A stretch of 64,000 nucleotides of DNA from Kosakonia radicincitans DSM 16656 (GCF_000280495.2 NZ_CP018016.1:2480001-2544000), one strand, 5' to 3'; shown: positions 1-9,723, numbered from the stretch's first letter. Notes: generated by a model from the letters alone, not told the origin. Numbers and translations are program-made.

Positions 1-809
1 GGCGACAGGATCAGCAGCGCCACCAGGAAACCGGTAAACGCGACGGGCGCATTCATCTCTGTCAGCAGTGCCTCCAGCGGTTTCGCGTTCATTTTGGTCA
101 CCGCGATCACTGCAATCAGATGCACGATCAGCCATACGGTATGCCACAAATTCCCGTGTGCAGACGGTTTGCCGTGATGCGGATCGTCGTCGTCGCTCTC
201 GTCTTCATGCTCGTAAACAAACAGACTCTGGTGCGTTTTGGTCTGAATCAGCAAAAACACGCCGTACATCGCTGCCGAGATTAATGCCACCAGCAGCGAC
301 TGACCAATAGTGAAATTGGCCTCCGGCAGCGCCATCGGGAACACCAGCACAATAACCGCCAACGGGAACAGGGCGATGAGATACTGTTTGATGCCGAACA
401 GATTCATATACTGGGTGGCGAATTTACGCCCGCCGAGCAGCAGAGAGAACCCTACCAGCCCGCCGGTAACAATCATGATGATAGAGTAAAGCGTGTCGCG
501 CATCAGCGTTGGCGCCGCATCGCCTGTCGCCATCAGCGCGGAAATCAGGCTCACTTCGAGGATCACCACCGAGAGACTCAGAATCAGCGAACCATAGGGC
601 TCGCCCAGGCGGTGTGCGAGTACGTCAGCATGGCGAACCACGCTAAAGGCGCTGGAAAGAATACCGACCAGCGCCAGAATATTGATGCCAATCACCACTG
701 GCAATGACTGCGAACTTCCCCAGAAAAGCAGCACGGCCAGCGCCAGCACCGGGAAAATGAGGGATGTCTCCTTGTGGCGGGTTTTAACCGCTTCGTGCGT
801 TGTTGTCAT
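1..809 (-). CDS. chaA: Ca2+(Na+)/H+ antiporter ChaA, N-terminal part (cut by window edge)
   Basis: Inner-membrane cation/proton antiporter that exports Ca2+, Na+ or K+ in exchange for H+, mainly at alkaline pH. About 269 codons are visible out of roughly 366 in E. coli; the C-terminal part lies beyond base 1. The protein starts MTTTHEAVKTRHKETSLIF and runs through a series of hydrophobic helices. It then has the acidic stretch YEHEDESDDDDPHHGKP near residue 225, which is typical of ChaA and separates the two CaCA halves. The start is the CAT at 807-809. chaB and chaC lie divergently on the other side of a 275-bp intergenic region. Identification is by near-identity to the ChaA sequence as remembered. 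Confidence 0.96.
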   Translation of the reverse strand, partial: MTTTHEAVKTRHKETSLIFPVLALAVLLFWGSSQSLPVVIGINILALVGILSSAFSVVRHADVLAHRLGEPYGSLILSLSVVILEVSLISALMATGDAAPTLMRDTLYSIIMIVTGGLVGFSLLLGGRKFATQYMNLFGIKQYLIALFPLAVIVLVFPMALPEANFTIGQSLLVALISAAMYGVFLLIQTKTHQSLFVYEHEDESDDDDPHHGKPSAHGNLWHTVWLIVHLIAVIAVTKMNAKPLEALLTEMNAPVAFTGFLVALLILS

Positions 810-1084
810 TATGATGCTCCGTCATAGTGCAGGTGTATGTGGATTATAGATAAAATTATCAGCGGCCTAAGATAGCAAAAAATCGCCAGTTTCAGTCGGG
901 TTTTTACTTAGTTTTACTATCTCGATATCATTTTTATTCTAATGCCTGAAAAAATGATATCTCATGAAAATTATATTTATATAACAATGTGATGTGATTT
1001 TTTATTCGCAATAAATCATGGTGTGGTGGCAGTCGGCGGGATTATCAACCAGGCTTATTCATTTAGCCCAAAAGGAGCCAAAAC

Positions 1085-1315
1085 ATGCCCTATAAAGAGA
1101 AATCCGATCTTCCTGACAGCGTCCAGCATGTACTGCCTGCTCATGCGCAGGAAATTTATAAAGAGGCGTTTAATAGCGCCTGGGAGCAGTATAAAGACAA
1201 AGCCGATCGGCGCGATGACGCCAGCCGCGAAGAGACTGCGCATCGCGTGGCCTGGGCGGCCGTTAAACAGGATTATGAAAAAGGCGATGACGATCGCTGG
1301 CACAAAAAGAAGTAA
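1085..1315 (+). CDS. chaB: ChaB family protein, putative cation transport regulator
   Basis: Small soluble 76-residue protein of the ChaB family, historically called a regulator of ChaA; its biochemical role is not settled. It begins MPYKEKSDLPDSVQHVLPAHAQEIYKEAFN, is rich in charged residues and ends in a basic KKK tail, all typical of the family. The ATG is preceded by a strong AAGGAG ribosome site at the right distance. It lies between divergent chaA and co-oriented chaC (172 bp downstream). Confidence 0.93.
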   Translation: MPYKEKSDLPDSVQHVLPAHAQEIYKEAFNSAWEQYKDKADRRDDASREETAHRVAWAAVKQDYEKGDDDRWHKKK

Positions 1316-1487
1316 CACAATGAAATAATTACACTTCGCCATTTATAGCCATATTCAATGTGTTGGTGCTATTGCAAGCGGCCTGCGAATTGCATATGGT
1401 GCGTAGTAAGCTGCGCTTAAAGCAGCATTTGTCGGGAAGACAGCAGTAGAGCAGTCGCAGGGAAGCAGGCAGTGGCGGAGGTAAAAG

Positions 1488-2186
1488 ATGTTAACACGTG
1501 ATTTCTTGCGAACAGCCGATTGTAAAACGGCGTTTGGCGACATTGAGGAGTCGCTGTTATGGTCAGCGGAACAACGGGCCGCATCGCTGGCAGCGACGCT
1601 CGCTTGTCGTCCGGATGAGGGGCCAGTGTGGATTTTCGGCTACGGTTCGCTGATGTGGAACCCGGCGCTGGAATTTGAAGAGTCATGCACCGGAACGCTG
1701 GTTGGCTGGCATCGCGCATTTTGCCTGCGTTTAACCGCAGGGCGCGGAACGGCCTGTCAGCCTGGCCGCATGCTGGCGCTGAAAGAGGGCGGCCGTACGA
1801 CCGGTGTCGCTTACCGTCTGCCGCAGGAAACGCTTACGGAAGAACTGTCGCTGCTGTGGAAACGCGAAATGATCACCGGCTGCTATATGCCGAGCTGGTG
1901 CAAGCTGGCGCTGGACGATGGCCGTGTTATTAACGCGCTGGTGTTTATTATGGATCCACGCCATCCACTCTACGAATCCGATACCCGCACGCAAACTATC
2001 GCCCCGTTGATTGCCTCTGCCAGCGGCCCGCTTGGCACCAATGCGCAGTATCTTTTCTCGCTTGAACAGGAACTGATTAAACTCGGCATGCACGATGACT
2101 GCCTGAATGAGCTGGTGGGGAGAGTGCGTGGCTTGCTGGAGGGAGAAAAACCAGGCCCGGACCTGCAACCTGGTTTTGTCTGTTGA
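1488..2186 (+). CDS. chaC: Glutathione-specific gamma-glutamylcyclotransferase ChaC
   Basis: Cytosolic enzyme of the ChaC/GCG family that cleaves glutathione to 5-oxoproline and Cys-Gly. The 232 residues match the family length. The substrate loop VWIFGYGSLMWNP is at residues 47-59. The catalytic glutamate is expected at E127 in KREMITGCY, by alignment with the FREKGGY motif of human CHAC2. GGAGG lies just upstream of the ATG. It is convergent with the DUF1883-like gene, with only four bases between the stop codons. Name is by family homology; in E. coli it was first linked to cation transport by position. Confidence 0.94.
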   Translation: MLTRDFLRTADCKTAFGDIEESLLWSAEQRAASLAATLACRPDEGPVWIFGYGSLMWNPALEFEESCTGTLVGWHRAFCLRLTAGRGTACQPGRMLALKEGGRTTGVAYRLPQETLTEELSLLWKREMITGCYMPSWCKLALDDGRVINALVFIMDPRHPLYESDTRTQTIAPLIASASGPLGTNAQYLFSLEQELIKLGMHDDCLNELVGRVRGLLEGEKPGPDLQPGFVC

Positions 2187-2190
2187 GCGA

Positions 2191-2436
2191 TTACGCTGCA
2201 ACGTAGCTGATTGAGTGCTCCAGCGACTGGCTGTGGCTATCGATCAGCACGTTCCAGATCCCGCTGTAAGGCACCGCCAGATAGGCGCTTGCGCGGTTCT
2301 GGACGCTTAAAATATCGGTCTCCGCGTTAGCCGCGCTGCTCTTCTCGCTCATCAGATGAATATGACAATTTGCTGAACAACGAACGACAATCGTATCCCC
2401 GCCAAATAATTTCAAACTTGCTTTTACCACCGCCAT
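2191..2436 (-). CDS. DUF1883-like small protein
   Basis: Unrecognised function. The 81-residue product starts MAVVKASLKLFGGDTIVV and contains YLAVPYSGIWNVLID, which resembles the DUF1883 family (beta-rich, with a conserved P-x-G-x-WNV core). No signal peptide or membrane segment. The frame could open earlier (to 2511), but the extra 25 residues are unlike the family, and GGGGTTGGAA precedes the ATG at 2436, so I take the shorter form. The gene is absent from the E. coli chaC-ychN interval as I remember it, so it is an accessory insertion here. Confidence 0.7.
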   Translation of the reverse strand: MAVVKASLKLFGGDTIVVRCSANCHIHLMSEKSSAANAETDILSVQNRASAYLAVPYSGIWNVLIDSHSQSLEHSISYVAA

Positions 2437-2611
2437 TTTCCAACCCCGTAGTTTTATAACAACGCTTTCCGCCACGAAAACTTCTCGCGCGTGATTCTGT
2501 TCACAATTCACTCAGTCAATAACACCAAAGTGAAGGATAACTAATGCTGATTTTGATCAAATAATGACGTAGCGATTAAACAAAAATTACATTATCTGGC
2601 GAGGGGGGATG

Positions 2612-2644
2612 TCGGCGCATAAAACCGTGGGTGAAATGCGCCGA
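2612..2644. repeat. Inverted repeat downstream of the chemotaxis receptor gene
   Basis: A perfect 9-bp inverted repeat, TCGGCGCAT at 2612-2620 and ATGCGCCGA at 2636-2644, separated by 15 bases, sits just after the stop of the receptor gene. It may be a transcript-end hairpin, but no T-run follows it on the minus strand, so a terminator role is uncertain. Confidence 0.4.
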
Positions 2645-2651
2645 AAGAAGA

Positions 2652-4436
2652 TTAAATGCGGAAATGTCCGGCAGTTTCAGCAAGCTCCCCGGCTTGTGAG
2701 CGCAGCGCGCCTGCGGCGGAAGCGGACTGGATCACCAGTTCGGCGTTTTGCTGCACCATCCGGTCAAGATCGATAACCGCATGATTGATTTCCTGAATGC
2801 CCTTCATCTGCTCGCTGGTGGCGACGGTGATCTCACGCATGATCACCGACACACTGTCGATGCTGGAAACAATGTCGGTCATACTGTCGCCCGCCAGCCG
2901 AACAAAGCGTGAACCGGTGGCGACGCTTTCGGTGGTCGAATCAATCAGCGTTTTGATCTCCTTCGCCGCCTGCGCACTGCGGCTGGCCAGGTTGCGTACT
3001 TCACCGGCGACCACGGCAAACCCGCGTCCCTGTTCGCCTGCGCGTGCCGCTTCGACGGAGGCATTCAGCGCCAGAATATTCGTCTGGAAGGCGATACCGT
3101 CAATCACACTGGTGATGTCGCCGATTTTCGCAGAAGCGGTTTCAATGGATTGCATGGTGGTGATCGCCTGCGTCACTACCTGACCGCCGCGGGATGCCGC
3201 TGCAGATGCCGCATGTGCCTGCTGATTAGCCTGAGCGGCAGCATCGGTGGACTGGGCGACCGACGCGGTGATCTGCTCAACGGCGCTGGCCGTTTCTCGC
3301 AGACTGGAAGCCGCCTGTTCAGTCCTTCCTGAGAGATCCTGGTTACCCGCAGCAATCTCTTGCGCTGCTTGCTGCACGGATTGACTGGAATCACGCAGTT
3401 TAACCATCACCACCGACAATTTATCGCTGAAAGCGTTAAAGGCATGGGCGATTTGCGTCACTTCATCATGGCCATCCACCGGTAAACGCTGGGAAAGATC
3501 GTCGGTGCCGTTACTGATGGCATTCATCGCATCGCGAATCGTCAGCAGTCGTTTAAGCATGGTCGACACGATCCAGTGCATGACCCCACCGGCAACCAGT
3601 ACCAGCACGACCAGCGACAGGGCGGACGCTTTGAGCTGTGCCTGCAAACCAGCCGTGGAATCTGCGCTGTCCAGCGCCACGGTCAGCAGCCAGTGGGTGC
3701 CTTTGACCGGGGTGGCTTGCAGTATCTTCTGTGCGCCAGCGTACTGGCCTTCGACGGTTTTCCCGGCGCGCAACTCGGCGAAACTCACCCCGCTGAGCGC
3801 TTCTGCAAAGGGTTTGAGCGTCAGTTTATCGCTGTTCGCGGCAATCACCGTGCCGTCGCTATCCAGCAGCAAACCGCTGCTGTTAGGCGATGGATTGATG
3901 CCGCGTACGTTAGCGACCACGCTGTCCATCGAAACATCACCGGCGACCACGCCTTTCAGCGTACCGTTCTCTTTCACCGGTACGGCAAATGTGACCACCA
4001 GTTTCCCGCTACCTGCATCGACATACGGTGCGGTCACTACCGGTGCATCCGCTTTCAGCACCTGCTGATACCACGGACGAATCGTCGGATCATAATCGGC
4101 GGGTACGCCGGTCGGATCGGAGAATTTCGCCGTTTTGCTGGCGTAACCGATATACACATTGGTGAAGCCACCGGCATGCGCCATCTGCGTGAAAATGGGC
4201 ACCGGATCGTCAGTTAAGGCAACGCTTTGCAGCGAGTTGATGATCTCCATTTTACTGGCGACCCAGTCGGCAATGGCAATACTGTGGCTGACGCTGGTGC
4301 TGGAAAGGATATCCTGTTGAATTTCTTGATTATGCTGGCGAGTGACCTGATAGTTAATAATGGTGTTAAGAAGCAAAGCGATAGCGAGACATCCCGCCGT
4401 GGCCGCAATAATGCGGGATTTAATCGATCTAAACAT
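2652..4436 (-). CDS. Methyl-accepting chemotaxis protein with periplasmic Cache-type sensor
   Basis: Inner-membrane chemoreceptor of 594 residues. Layout: short cytoplasmic N-terminus; TM1 at about 8-29; a periplasmic ligand domain to about 270 with dCache features ([20 protein letters not shown], then [35 protein letters not shown]); TM2 at about 275-297; HAMP; then the signalling domain with the hairpin tip around [19 protein letters not shown]. dCache receptors of this type often bind amino acids or organic acids, but no ligand can be named from sequence. The C-terminus ends AGHFRI, without the NWETF-type pentapeptide that tethers CheR/CheB in Tar and Tsr. It stands alone, away from che genes. 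Confidence 0.93.
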   Translation of the reverse strand: MFRSIKSRIIAATAGCLAIALLLNTIINYQVTRQHNQEIQQDILSSTSVSHSIAIADWVASKMEIINSLQSVALTDDPVPIFTQMAHAGGFTNVYIGYASKTAKFSDPTGVPADYDPTIRPWYQQVLKADAPVVTAPYVDAGSGKLVVTFAVPVKENGTLKGVVAGDVSMDSVVANVRGINPSPNSSGLLLDSDGTVIAANSDKLTLKPFAEALSGVSFAELRAGKTVEGQYAGAQKILQATPVKGTHWLLTVALDSADSTAGLQAQLKASALSLVVLVLVAGGVMHWIVSTMLKRLLTIRDAMNAISNGTDDLSQRLPVDGHDEVTQIAHAFNAFSDKLSVVMVKLRDSSQSVQQAAQEIAAGNQDLSGRTEQAASSLRETASAVEQITASVAQSTDAAAQANQQAHAASAAASRGGQVVTQAITTMQSIETASAKIGDITSVIDGIAFQTNILALNASVEAARAGEQGRGFAVVAGEVRNLASRSAQAAKEIKTLIDSTTESVATGSRFVRLAGDSMTDIVSSIDSVSVIMREITVATSEQMKGIQEINHAVIDLDRMVQQNAELVIQSASAAGALRSQAGELAETAGHFRI

Positions 4437-4543
4437 AATTATCTTACCTGCTGTGTTGTCTTAAGTGGCTATCGGCAACACAACAGGCAAACTTGATGAC
4501 GGAACGTCATTCATAAGAAAATTGTATTGAACTCGCGGAGGTA

Positions 4544-4897
4544 TTAAAAAGTTAATACCTTATCCGCGGCCACCGTCCAGTGCGCCAGTTCCACCAACGT
4601 GCCGATTTCCACGCCATCTGCCAGCGGCAGGGCGGTGATACCGCGTCCATCGGTGCAGGTTTTGCATAATTTCACCACCACGCCCTGGGCGGTCAAAATT
4701 TCCAGCATCTGTTGCAGGTTATAACCTTCCGCCGGGTTTTGCCCGCGCAGACCAGCCGTAACCGCGTCGGACATTAAAAACACTTTCAACTGCTTCGCGC
4801 TTTCTTCTTCGCAGAGGGCGATTGCCAGCCGCAAACTACTGAACAGCGATTCGCTACCATAAGCCGCGCCGGTGGCGACAATGACGATCTTTTGCAT
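4544..4897 (-). CDS. ychN: DsrE/F-family sulfur-relay-like protein YchN
   Basis: Small cytosolic protein of 117 residues with the DsrE/TusD fold; E. coli YchN is a homohexamer of unknown physiological role. It begins MQKIVIVATGAAYGSESLFSSLRLAIAL and contains the conserved cysteine region KLCKTCTDGRG, which in DsrE relatives carries the active cysteine. The ATG at 4897 has GAAGGAG five bases upstream; a GTG two codons earlier is possible but less well placed. Confidence 0.93.
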   Translation of the reverse strand: MQKIVIVATGAAYGSESLFSSLRLAIALCEEESAKQLKVFLMSDAVTAGLRGQNPAEGYNLQQMLEILTAQGVVVKLCKTCTDGRGITALPLADGVEIGTLVELAHWTVAADKVLTF

Positions 4898-4939
4898 TTT
4901 CACTCCTTCGATAACATTGTGCGGACGGGGCTTATGCTA

Positions 4940-4976
4940 CTGCGCCGCCGTCCCCGGTGAAAGGACGACGGCGCAG
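4940..4976. repeat. Long GC-rich hairpin between ychN and the PEBP gene
   Basis: A 14-bp stem with one mismatch: CTGCGCCGCCGTCC (4940-4953) against GGACGACGGCGCAG (4963-4976), loop of nine bases. It follows the PEBP gene on the minus strand. No T-run is present, so it may be a 3' stabilising hairpin or a solitary REP-like element rather than a classical terminator. Confidence 0.5.
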
Positions 4977-4997
4977 AATCAGTGGTTTACCAGGAAA

Positions 4998-5549
4998 TTA
5001 TTGTCCGAAGCGGCCGATCAATCCGCTGGCGGCCAGCGCGTGTCCTTTGAGTTTATCTAACAGCGCCTCGCGGGTTAGCCCTTCCGGCAATGTTGGTGGC
5101 AGTGAAGTGGCAATCAGCGTGAAGGTGTAATGGTGCGCGCCGCTGCCAGGCGGTGGGCAGGGGCCATGCCAGCGCAGATTACCGGGGCTATTTTTCCCGC
5201 CGGTATAATGTTTGCCGTCGCGCAGATCGTTTGGCGCAAAACCGGTCGTTGACGGCGAAATATTGTAAGCCACCAGATGCGTCACCCCCAGCCCGTTCGC
5301 GCCTTCCGGATCGTGAACCAACAGGGCGAAGCTTTTTGTATTGGCTGGCGGGTTACTCCACACCAGTGCGGGGGACTGATTTTCACCGGTACAGTTGGGA
5401 TTATTGCTGGCGTTACCGGCGAATTTTTTCTCCATCAACGCATTGTCGGCGAAAGCCGGGGATTGCAGGTTAAACAGTTCATTGGCGTCTACCTGTACGC
5501 CGTACAACAGCAGCGCGCTACAGAGCACTCCGCGCAGTTTACAATTCAT
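4998..5549 (-). CDS. Exported YbhB/YbcL-family (PEBP / Raf-kinase-inhibitor-like) protein
   Basis: Probable periplasmic protein of 183 residues. A Sec signal peptide (MNCKLRGVLCSALLLYGVQVDA, likely cut before NELF) precedes a PEBP domain. Family landmarks are ENQSPALVWSNPP, the ligand-pocket motif LLVHDPEG, and GGKNSPGNLRWHGPCPPPGSG, followed by HHYTFTLIA. Cysteines in NPNCTGEN and HGPCPPP could form a disulfide, as in E. coli YbcL. The bacterial role is not established. It lies upstream of ychN on the same strand. Confidence 0.88.
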   Translation of the reverse strand: MNCKLRGVLCSALLLYGVQVDANELFNLQSPAFADNALMEKKFAGNASNNPNCTGENQSPALVWSNPPANTKSFALLVHDPEGANGLGVTHLVAYNISPSTTGFAPNDLRDGKHYTGGKNSPGNLRWHGPCPPPGSGAHHYTFTLIATSLPPTLPEGLTREALLDKLKGHALAASGLIGRFGQ

Positions 5550-5721
5550 GGCGATTCTCTTTCAGCATTGGTGCATTAACTGTAGTTGCACCGCAGCGGG
5601 TGGGTAAGGATTTTCCTGGTATTTTGCCGCTCCCTGCACAGCAGAGGCAAAACCGTTAAACTTACTGGTTCATGTCAACAAAACTGGGCGGATTATTATC
5701 AGCAAAGTGCTGTACGGTGTT

Positions 5722-7125
5722 ATGAATTATAAGGTCTCATCTCTCCTGATATTGCTGCTGGCGGGCGATGTTGTCGATGCCGCACAAAATAGCTTCGTTC
5801 AGCAAGCGGAAAACCCCTTCGATAATGACGGCGATGGTTTGCCGGATCTCGGCATGGCGCCAGAAAATGGCGCGCAGGAAAAACACGTCGCGGAAATGGT
5901 CAAAGCCTTCGGTGAAGCCAGTATGACCGATAACGGGCTAACTGCGGGAGAGCAGGCGCGCCAGTTTGCCTTCGGGCAATTGCGGGATGTGGTGAGCGAT
6001 GAGGTGAACCAGAAAGTGGAATCCTGGCTGTCGCCCTGGGGCAGCGCCAATATCGATTTTAAGGTCGATAACGAGGGCAGTTTTACCGGCAGCCACGGCG
6101 ACTGGTTTGTGCCTCTGCAGGATAATAACCGCTACCTCAGTTGGGGGCAGCTCGGGGTGACGCAACAGGACCAGGGGCTGGTGGGCAATGTCGGGCTCGG
6201 TCAGCGCTGGATAGCAGGCGACTGGTTGCTCGGCTATAACACTTTTTACGACACGCTGCTGGATGACAACTATAGCCGCGCCGGGTTAGGCGCCGAGGCG
6301 TGGGGGGAGTATCTGCGTTTCTCCGCCAACTACTACCAGCCTGTGAGCAGCTGGAATTATCAAACCGCCACGCAGCAACAGCGGATGGCGCGGGGCTACG
6401 ACGTGACGGCGCAGGCGCGATTGCCGTTCTGGCAGCCGCTCAATACCAGCCTTAGCGTCGAACAATACTTCGGTGAGAATGTGGATCTGTTTGATACCGG
6501 CACCGGTTATCACAATCCGGTAGCGGTGAAAGTGGGCCTCAACTATACCCCGGTTCCACTGGTAACGCTGACCGCCGAACACCGCCAGGGCGAAAGCGGT
6601 CTGAGCCAGAATGACTTAGGTCTGAAGCTCAACTACCGCTTTGGCGTTCCGTTGTGGAAGCAACTTTCAGCCAGCGAAGTGGCCGCCAGCCGTTCGCTGC
6701 GTGGCAGCCGTTACGACAGCCCAACGCGCAACAGTACCCCGGTGTATGAGTATCGTCAGCGCAAAACGTTGTCGGTGTTTCTCGCTACGCCGCCGTGGGA
6801 TTTACAGCCTGGCGAAACCGTGGCGCTGAAGCTGCAAATCAACAGTACGCATGGCGTGCGTTCGATTAGCTGGCAGGGCGATACGCAGGCGCTTAGCCTG
6901 ACGCCGCCAGCGAATGGCCGCAGTGCCGATGGCTGGACGCTGATTATGCCGCGCTGGGATAGCGATGAAGGGGCGAGCAATCACTGGACGCTCACCGCGC
7001 TGGTGGAAGATGACAAAGGGCAACGCGTGGCGTCAAATACCATTGAACTGAAACTGACCGAGCCGGTGGTACCGCCGATGACGGACGATAACGCTAACGC
7101 AGGCTGGTCGCTGCCAGCCCCGTAA
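5722..7125 (+). CDS. ychO: YchO, inverse-autotransporter (intimin/invasin-like) beta-barrel protein
   Basis: Predicted outer-membrane protein of 467 residues from the ATG at 5722; a GTG at 5707 would add five residues. A signal peptide (VSSLLILLLAGDVVDA) is followed by NPFDNDGDGLPDLGMAPE and then a 12-strand-type barrel region typical of intimin/invasin N-terminal domains (YLSWGQLGVTQQDQGLVGNVGLGQRW). A single Ig-like domain occupies about residues 340-455. It lacks the long adhesin repeats of true invasins. Length is close to E. coli YchO (formerly YchP). It is convergent with narL, with three bases between stops. Confidence 0.93.
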   Translation: MNYKVSSLLILLLAGDVVDAAQNSFVQQAENPFDNDGDGLPDLGMAPENGAQEKHVAEMVKAFGEASMTDNGLTAGEQARQFAFGQLRDVVSDEVNQKVESWLSPWGSANIDFKVDNEGSFTGSHGDWFVPLQDNNRYLSWGQLGVTQQDQGLVGNVGLGQRWIAGDWLLGYNTFYDTLLDDNYSRAGLGAEAWGEYLRFSANYYQPVSSWNYQTATQQQRMARGYDVTAQARLPFWQPLNTSLSVEQYFGENVDLFDTGTGYHNPVAVKVGLNYTPVPLVTLTAEHRQGESGLSQNDLGLKLNYRFGVPLWKQLSASEVAASRSLRGSRYDSPTRNSTPVYEYRQRKTLSVFLATPPWDLQPGETVALKLQINSTHGVRSISWQGDTQALSLTPPANGRSADGWTLIMPRWDSDEGASNHWTLTALVEDDKGQRVASNTIELKLTEPVVPPMTDDNANAGWSLPAP

Positions 7126-7128
7126 CGA

Positions 7129-7749
7129 TCAGAAAATGCGTTCCTGATGAACCCACACCGCGGCTTCAACGCGGGATTTCAGCTTCATTTTCTTCAGCAT
7201 ATGTTTAACGTGGACTTTGACCGTGCTCTCGGTGATATCGAGACGGCGGGCAATCATTTTATTCGGCAAGCCCTGCGCAATCAGCTTGAGAATATCGCGC
7301 TCGCTGGTCGCGCGATTGGCGCGCAGGCTTGCTGCCAGCACCGGGGTGAGCGCTTCGCTGAGTACCATCTCTCCCGCGGCTGCTTGCTGCAACGCTTTCA
7401 GCAAATCTTCCGGCTCCATATCTTTCAACAGGTAGCCATCCGCGCCGCGTTTCAGTGCGGTCACCACATCTTCTTCGTGGTTGGAAACGCTGAAGACCAC
7501 CACCCGACCGGAAAGCGATTTCTCGCGCAGTTTATCGAGCGTTTCCAGGCCGTTCATGCCAGGCATATTGAGATCCAGCAGTATCAGGTCTGGATCGAGC
7601 GCATCCGCCAGTTCAATCCCTTGCTCGCCGTTGCTGGCTTCGCCGACCACGGTGATGTCGGGCGCCATGCCGATCAACTGCTTCACACCGGTTCGCAGCA
7701 TCGGATGGTCGTCGATCAGCAAAATAGTGGCCGGTTGCGGGTTACTCAT
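7129..7749 (-). CDS. narL: Nitrate/nitrite response regulator NarL with a ten-codon internal deletion
   Basis: Partner of NarX; phosphorylated NarL activates narGHJI and narK and represses fermentative genes. The receiver domain is intact: [20 protein letters not shown], phospho-acceptor D59 in [11 protein letters not shown], and K in YLLKDMEP. The product is 206 residues, ten shorter than the usual 216. After [10 protein letters not shown] it goes straight to ILKLIAQG, whereas relatives have VNQLTPRERD in between. The missing block is the end of the linker and the LTPRE start of the GerE/LuxR DNA-binding domain (helix 7). The recognition helix region ([22 protein letters not shown]) remains. 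DNA binding is probably impaired. The start overlaps narX by eight bases. Confidence 0.93.
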   Translation of the reverse strand: MSNPQPATILLIDDHPMLRTGVKQLIGMAPDITVVGEASNGEQGIELADALDPDLILLDLNMPGMNGLETLDKLREKSLSGRVVVFSVSNHEEDVVTALKRGADGYLLKDMEPEDLLKALQQAAAGEMVLSEALTPVLAASLRANRATSERDILKLIAQGLPNKMIARRLDITESTVKVHVKHMLKKMKLKSRVEAAVWVHQERIF

Positions 7750-9541
7750 GGGTATCTCCTTGCATGGGTGAGAGAAACGTCTCAGGGATGAACGTAACGA
7801 TAACCTCCGTCCCGCCGGAGGCAACGGGGCGTACCTGGCAATCGCCGTGCAGGCTTTGCGCGCGGTCACGCATAATGATCAATCCATAATGATTTGTCCT
7901 TTCAGCATTGACCTGAATACCGCGCCCATTATCGCTAACGCGCAGTATCACCCGGTTTTCTTGCTGTTCTACGGCGACGCTGACCGCGGTTGCGCCGGAG
8001 TGTTTCAGTGCATTGCTCAGCGCTTCGCGGGCAATTTGCAACAGATGGATCGCCTGATGCGGCGGCACCAGGCGAGGGGGAAGCTGATAGTCGAGCCGCA
8101 CCTGGAAACCGAAACGATCGCTGTACTCCTGGCAACTGGCTTCCAGCGCCGGGCGCAGCCCCGGCTCGGTTAATTGTAAGCGGAAGGTGGTCAGCAATTC
8201 GCGTAACTGCGCCCAGGAGGTATTCAGCTCGTTACGGATCTGGCCCAGCAACTGCTGGCTGTTCTGCGGTAACGCATCGCCCTGCATTTGCAGGCAACTG
8301 ACCTGCATCTTCATACAGGAGAGGGATTGCGCGATTGAATCGTGCAGTTCACGGGCAATGGTGGCGCGTTCTTCCATTACCAGGAGCTGCTGCTGTTTGT
8401 CCTGGTGTCTGTCGAGCGCCAGCGTCGCGGTTATTTGTTCCACCAGCGTATCAACCAGTTGCTGCTGGTCATGGCTTAAATGCCGGCCTGGGGGCAATTG
8501 CGCCAGCAGCAAACCGTACTGCATATGGGCATCCGCCAGCCGCCATTTTAACGTGGAACCAGAACCTGGATGCGGCGTTGTGACACCGCGCGGGCACAAA
8601 TGGCAGCCTTTATCATCGCAGCTGGCATCCGACTGGCAGGTAAATTCCTGATGGTTGTTCTCATCTTCTGTGTCGTAGACGCGCAGTTCGATATCGTGCA
8701 GCAGGGTTAAATCCTGCAAGCCATTAAGCACCGGTGAAAGGCGTTCGCATAGCGGAATGCGCGAGTGCAGACGGTGGTTAGCCTGCCATAAAAACGACAG
8801 GATCTGGTTTTTCTGCTCGAGCCCGGCAGTCTTCTCTTTGACGCGCTGCTCAAGCACCGCGTAACTTTCCGCCAGCTCAGCGGACATGTTATTCAACGCC
8901 TCACCAAGTGTTGCCATTTCATTGCGTCCGCTAATCGAGGCGCGGCGGGTAAAGTCACGCTGGCTGACGGCGCGCGCCATTTGCAGCAGTTGGTGCCACG
9001 GGCGCAGCAGTTTTGAACGCAGCCAGATGACGGCAAACAGCAGCAGCAGAGCCATCAACAGCGCCATCAGATGTTGCATGATGATGACCTGTTCAATCCG
9101 CTGTTCTGTGCTGCGATCGAACGACGTCACCAGTTTATCAATCCTGCCAACGAAGATGGCGATAATGTCTGCGGCTTCACTGGGTTGTTGCGCCTGGCGG
9201 ATGGCGGGGATCACAATGCTGTGCCAGTAGTTTTGTAGCCCGGCAAGCTGCGCCTGTTGGCCATCACGCTGCGCGGCCAGCGCCAGCTCCGGGCTGAATG
9301 CGGTATGTTCCATTTCATCAAACAGATACTGCTTGTCTTCGTGCAGCGGAATCGCTGACAGCAGGCGATAGCTCTGCATGCGCAGAGAACCGGCTTTATT
9401 GATAGCGTGCGCGCTGCCCTGAACGCCCTGTACCAGCCAGCCGGAGATCGCCATGCCTGCCACGCCGATAACGGTGGACAGCAACATCAGCAGCGCCAGT
9501 TGGTTAACCAGCGAAATAGGAGAAAAGAGGCGTTTTAGCAT
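7742..9541 (-). CDS. narX: Nitrate/nitrite sensor histidine kinase NarX
   Basis: Inner-membrane sensor kinase, 599 residues (E. coli 598). The nitrate-binding P-box [19 protein letters not shown] is in the periplasmic part after TM1. TM2 is near 155-175, followed by HAMP and the central cysteine cluster ([18 protein letters not shown]). The HPK7 H-box [12 protein letters not shown] carries the phospho-accepting histidine near residue 400. ATP-binding G boxes follow ([25 protein letters not shown]). It is translated with narL through an eight-base overlap. Nothing in the kinase looks damaged. Confidence 0.97.
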   Translation of the reverse strand: MLKRLFSPISLVNQLALLMLLSTVIGVAGMAISGWLVQGVQGSAHAINKAGSLRMQSYRLLSAIPLHEDKQYLFDEMEHTAFSPELALAAQRDGQQAQLAGLQNYWHSIVIPAIRQAQQPSEAADIIAIFVGRIDKLVTSFDRSTEQRIEQVIIMQHLMALLMALLLLFAVIWLRSKLLRPWHQLLQMARAVSQRDFTRRASISGRNEMATLGEALNNMSAELAESYAVLEQRVKEKTAGLEQKNQILSFLWQANHRLHSRIPLCERLSPVLNGLQDLTLLHDIELRVYDTEDENNHQEFTCQSDASCDDKGCHLCPRGVTTPHPGSGSTLKWRLADAHMQYGLLLAQLPPGRHLSHDQQQLVDTLVEQITATLALDRHQDKQQQLLVMEERATIARELHDSIAQSLSCMKMQVSCLQMQGDALPQNSQQLLGQIRNELNTSWAQLRELLTTFRLQLTEPGLRPALEASCQEYSDRFGFQVRLDYQLPPRLVPPHQAIHLLQIAREALSNALKHSGATAVSVAVEQQENRVILRVSDNGRGIQVNAERTNHYGLIIMRDRAQSLHGDCQVRPVASGGTEVIVTFIPETFLSPMQGDTHE

Positions 9542-9607
9542 AAGTGATGAAAGCTCCTTGACCGCATGCGCTGCGGGTGGCGGTATTGTCAGCTATCGCC
9601 TGGGGTA

Positions 9608-9634
9608 TACCCATACCTCTAAAGGATTACCTCT
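9608..9634. promoter_or_regulatory. Cluster of NarL-type heptamers between narX and narK
   Basis: TACCCAT (9608-9614), TACCTCT (9614-9620) and TACCTCT (9628-9634) resemble the NarL heptamer consensus TACYNMT. They lie in the 308-bp divergent narX-narK region, as in E. coli. Match by eye only; individual sites are degenerate. Confidence 0.45.
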
Positions 9635-9723
9635 TTATTGCCAGCGTGTCGACCAACGTGGGAACAATCTGCGTGGTAGCGGCGATGGCCGTGAAAAACC
9701 ACACCTTTTTTGTATGTTATGCC

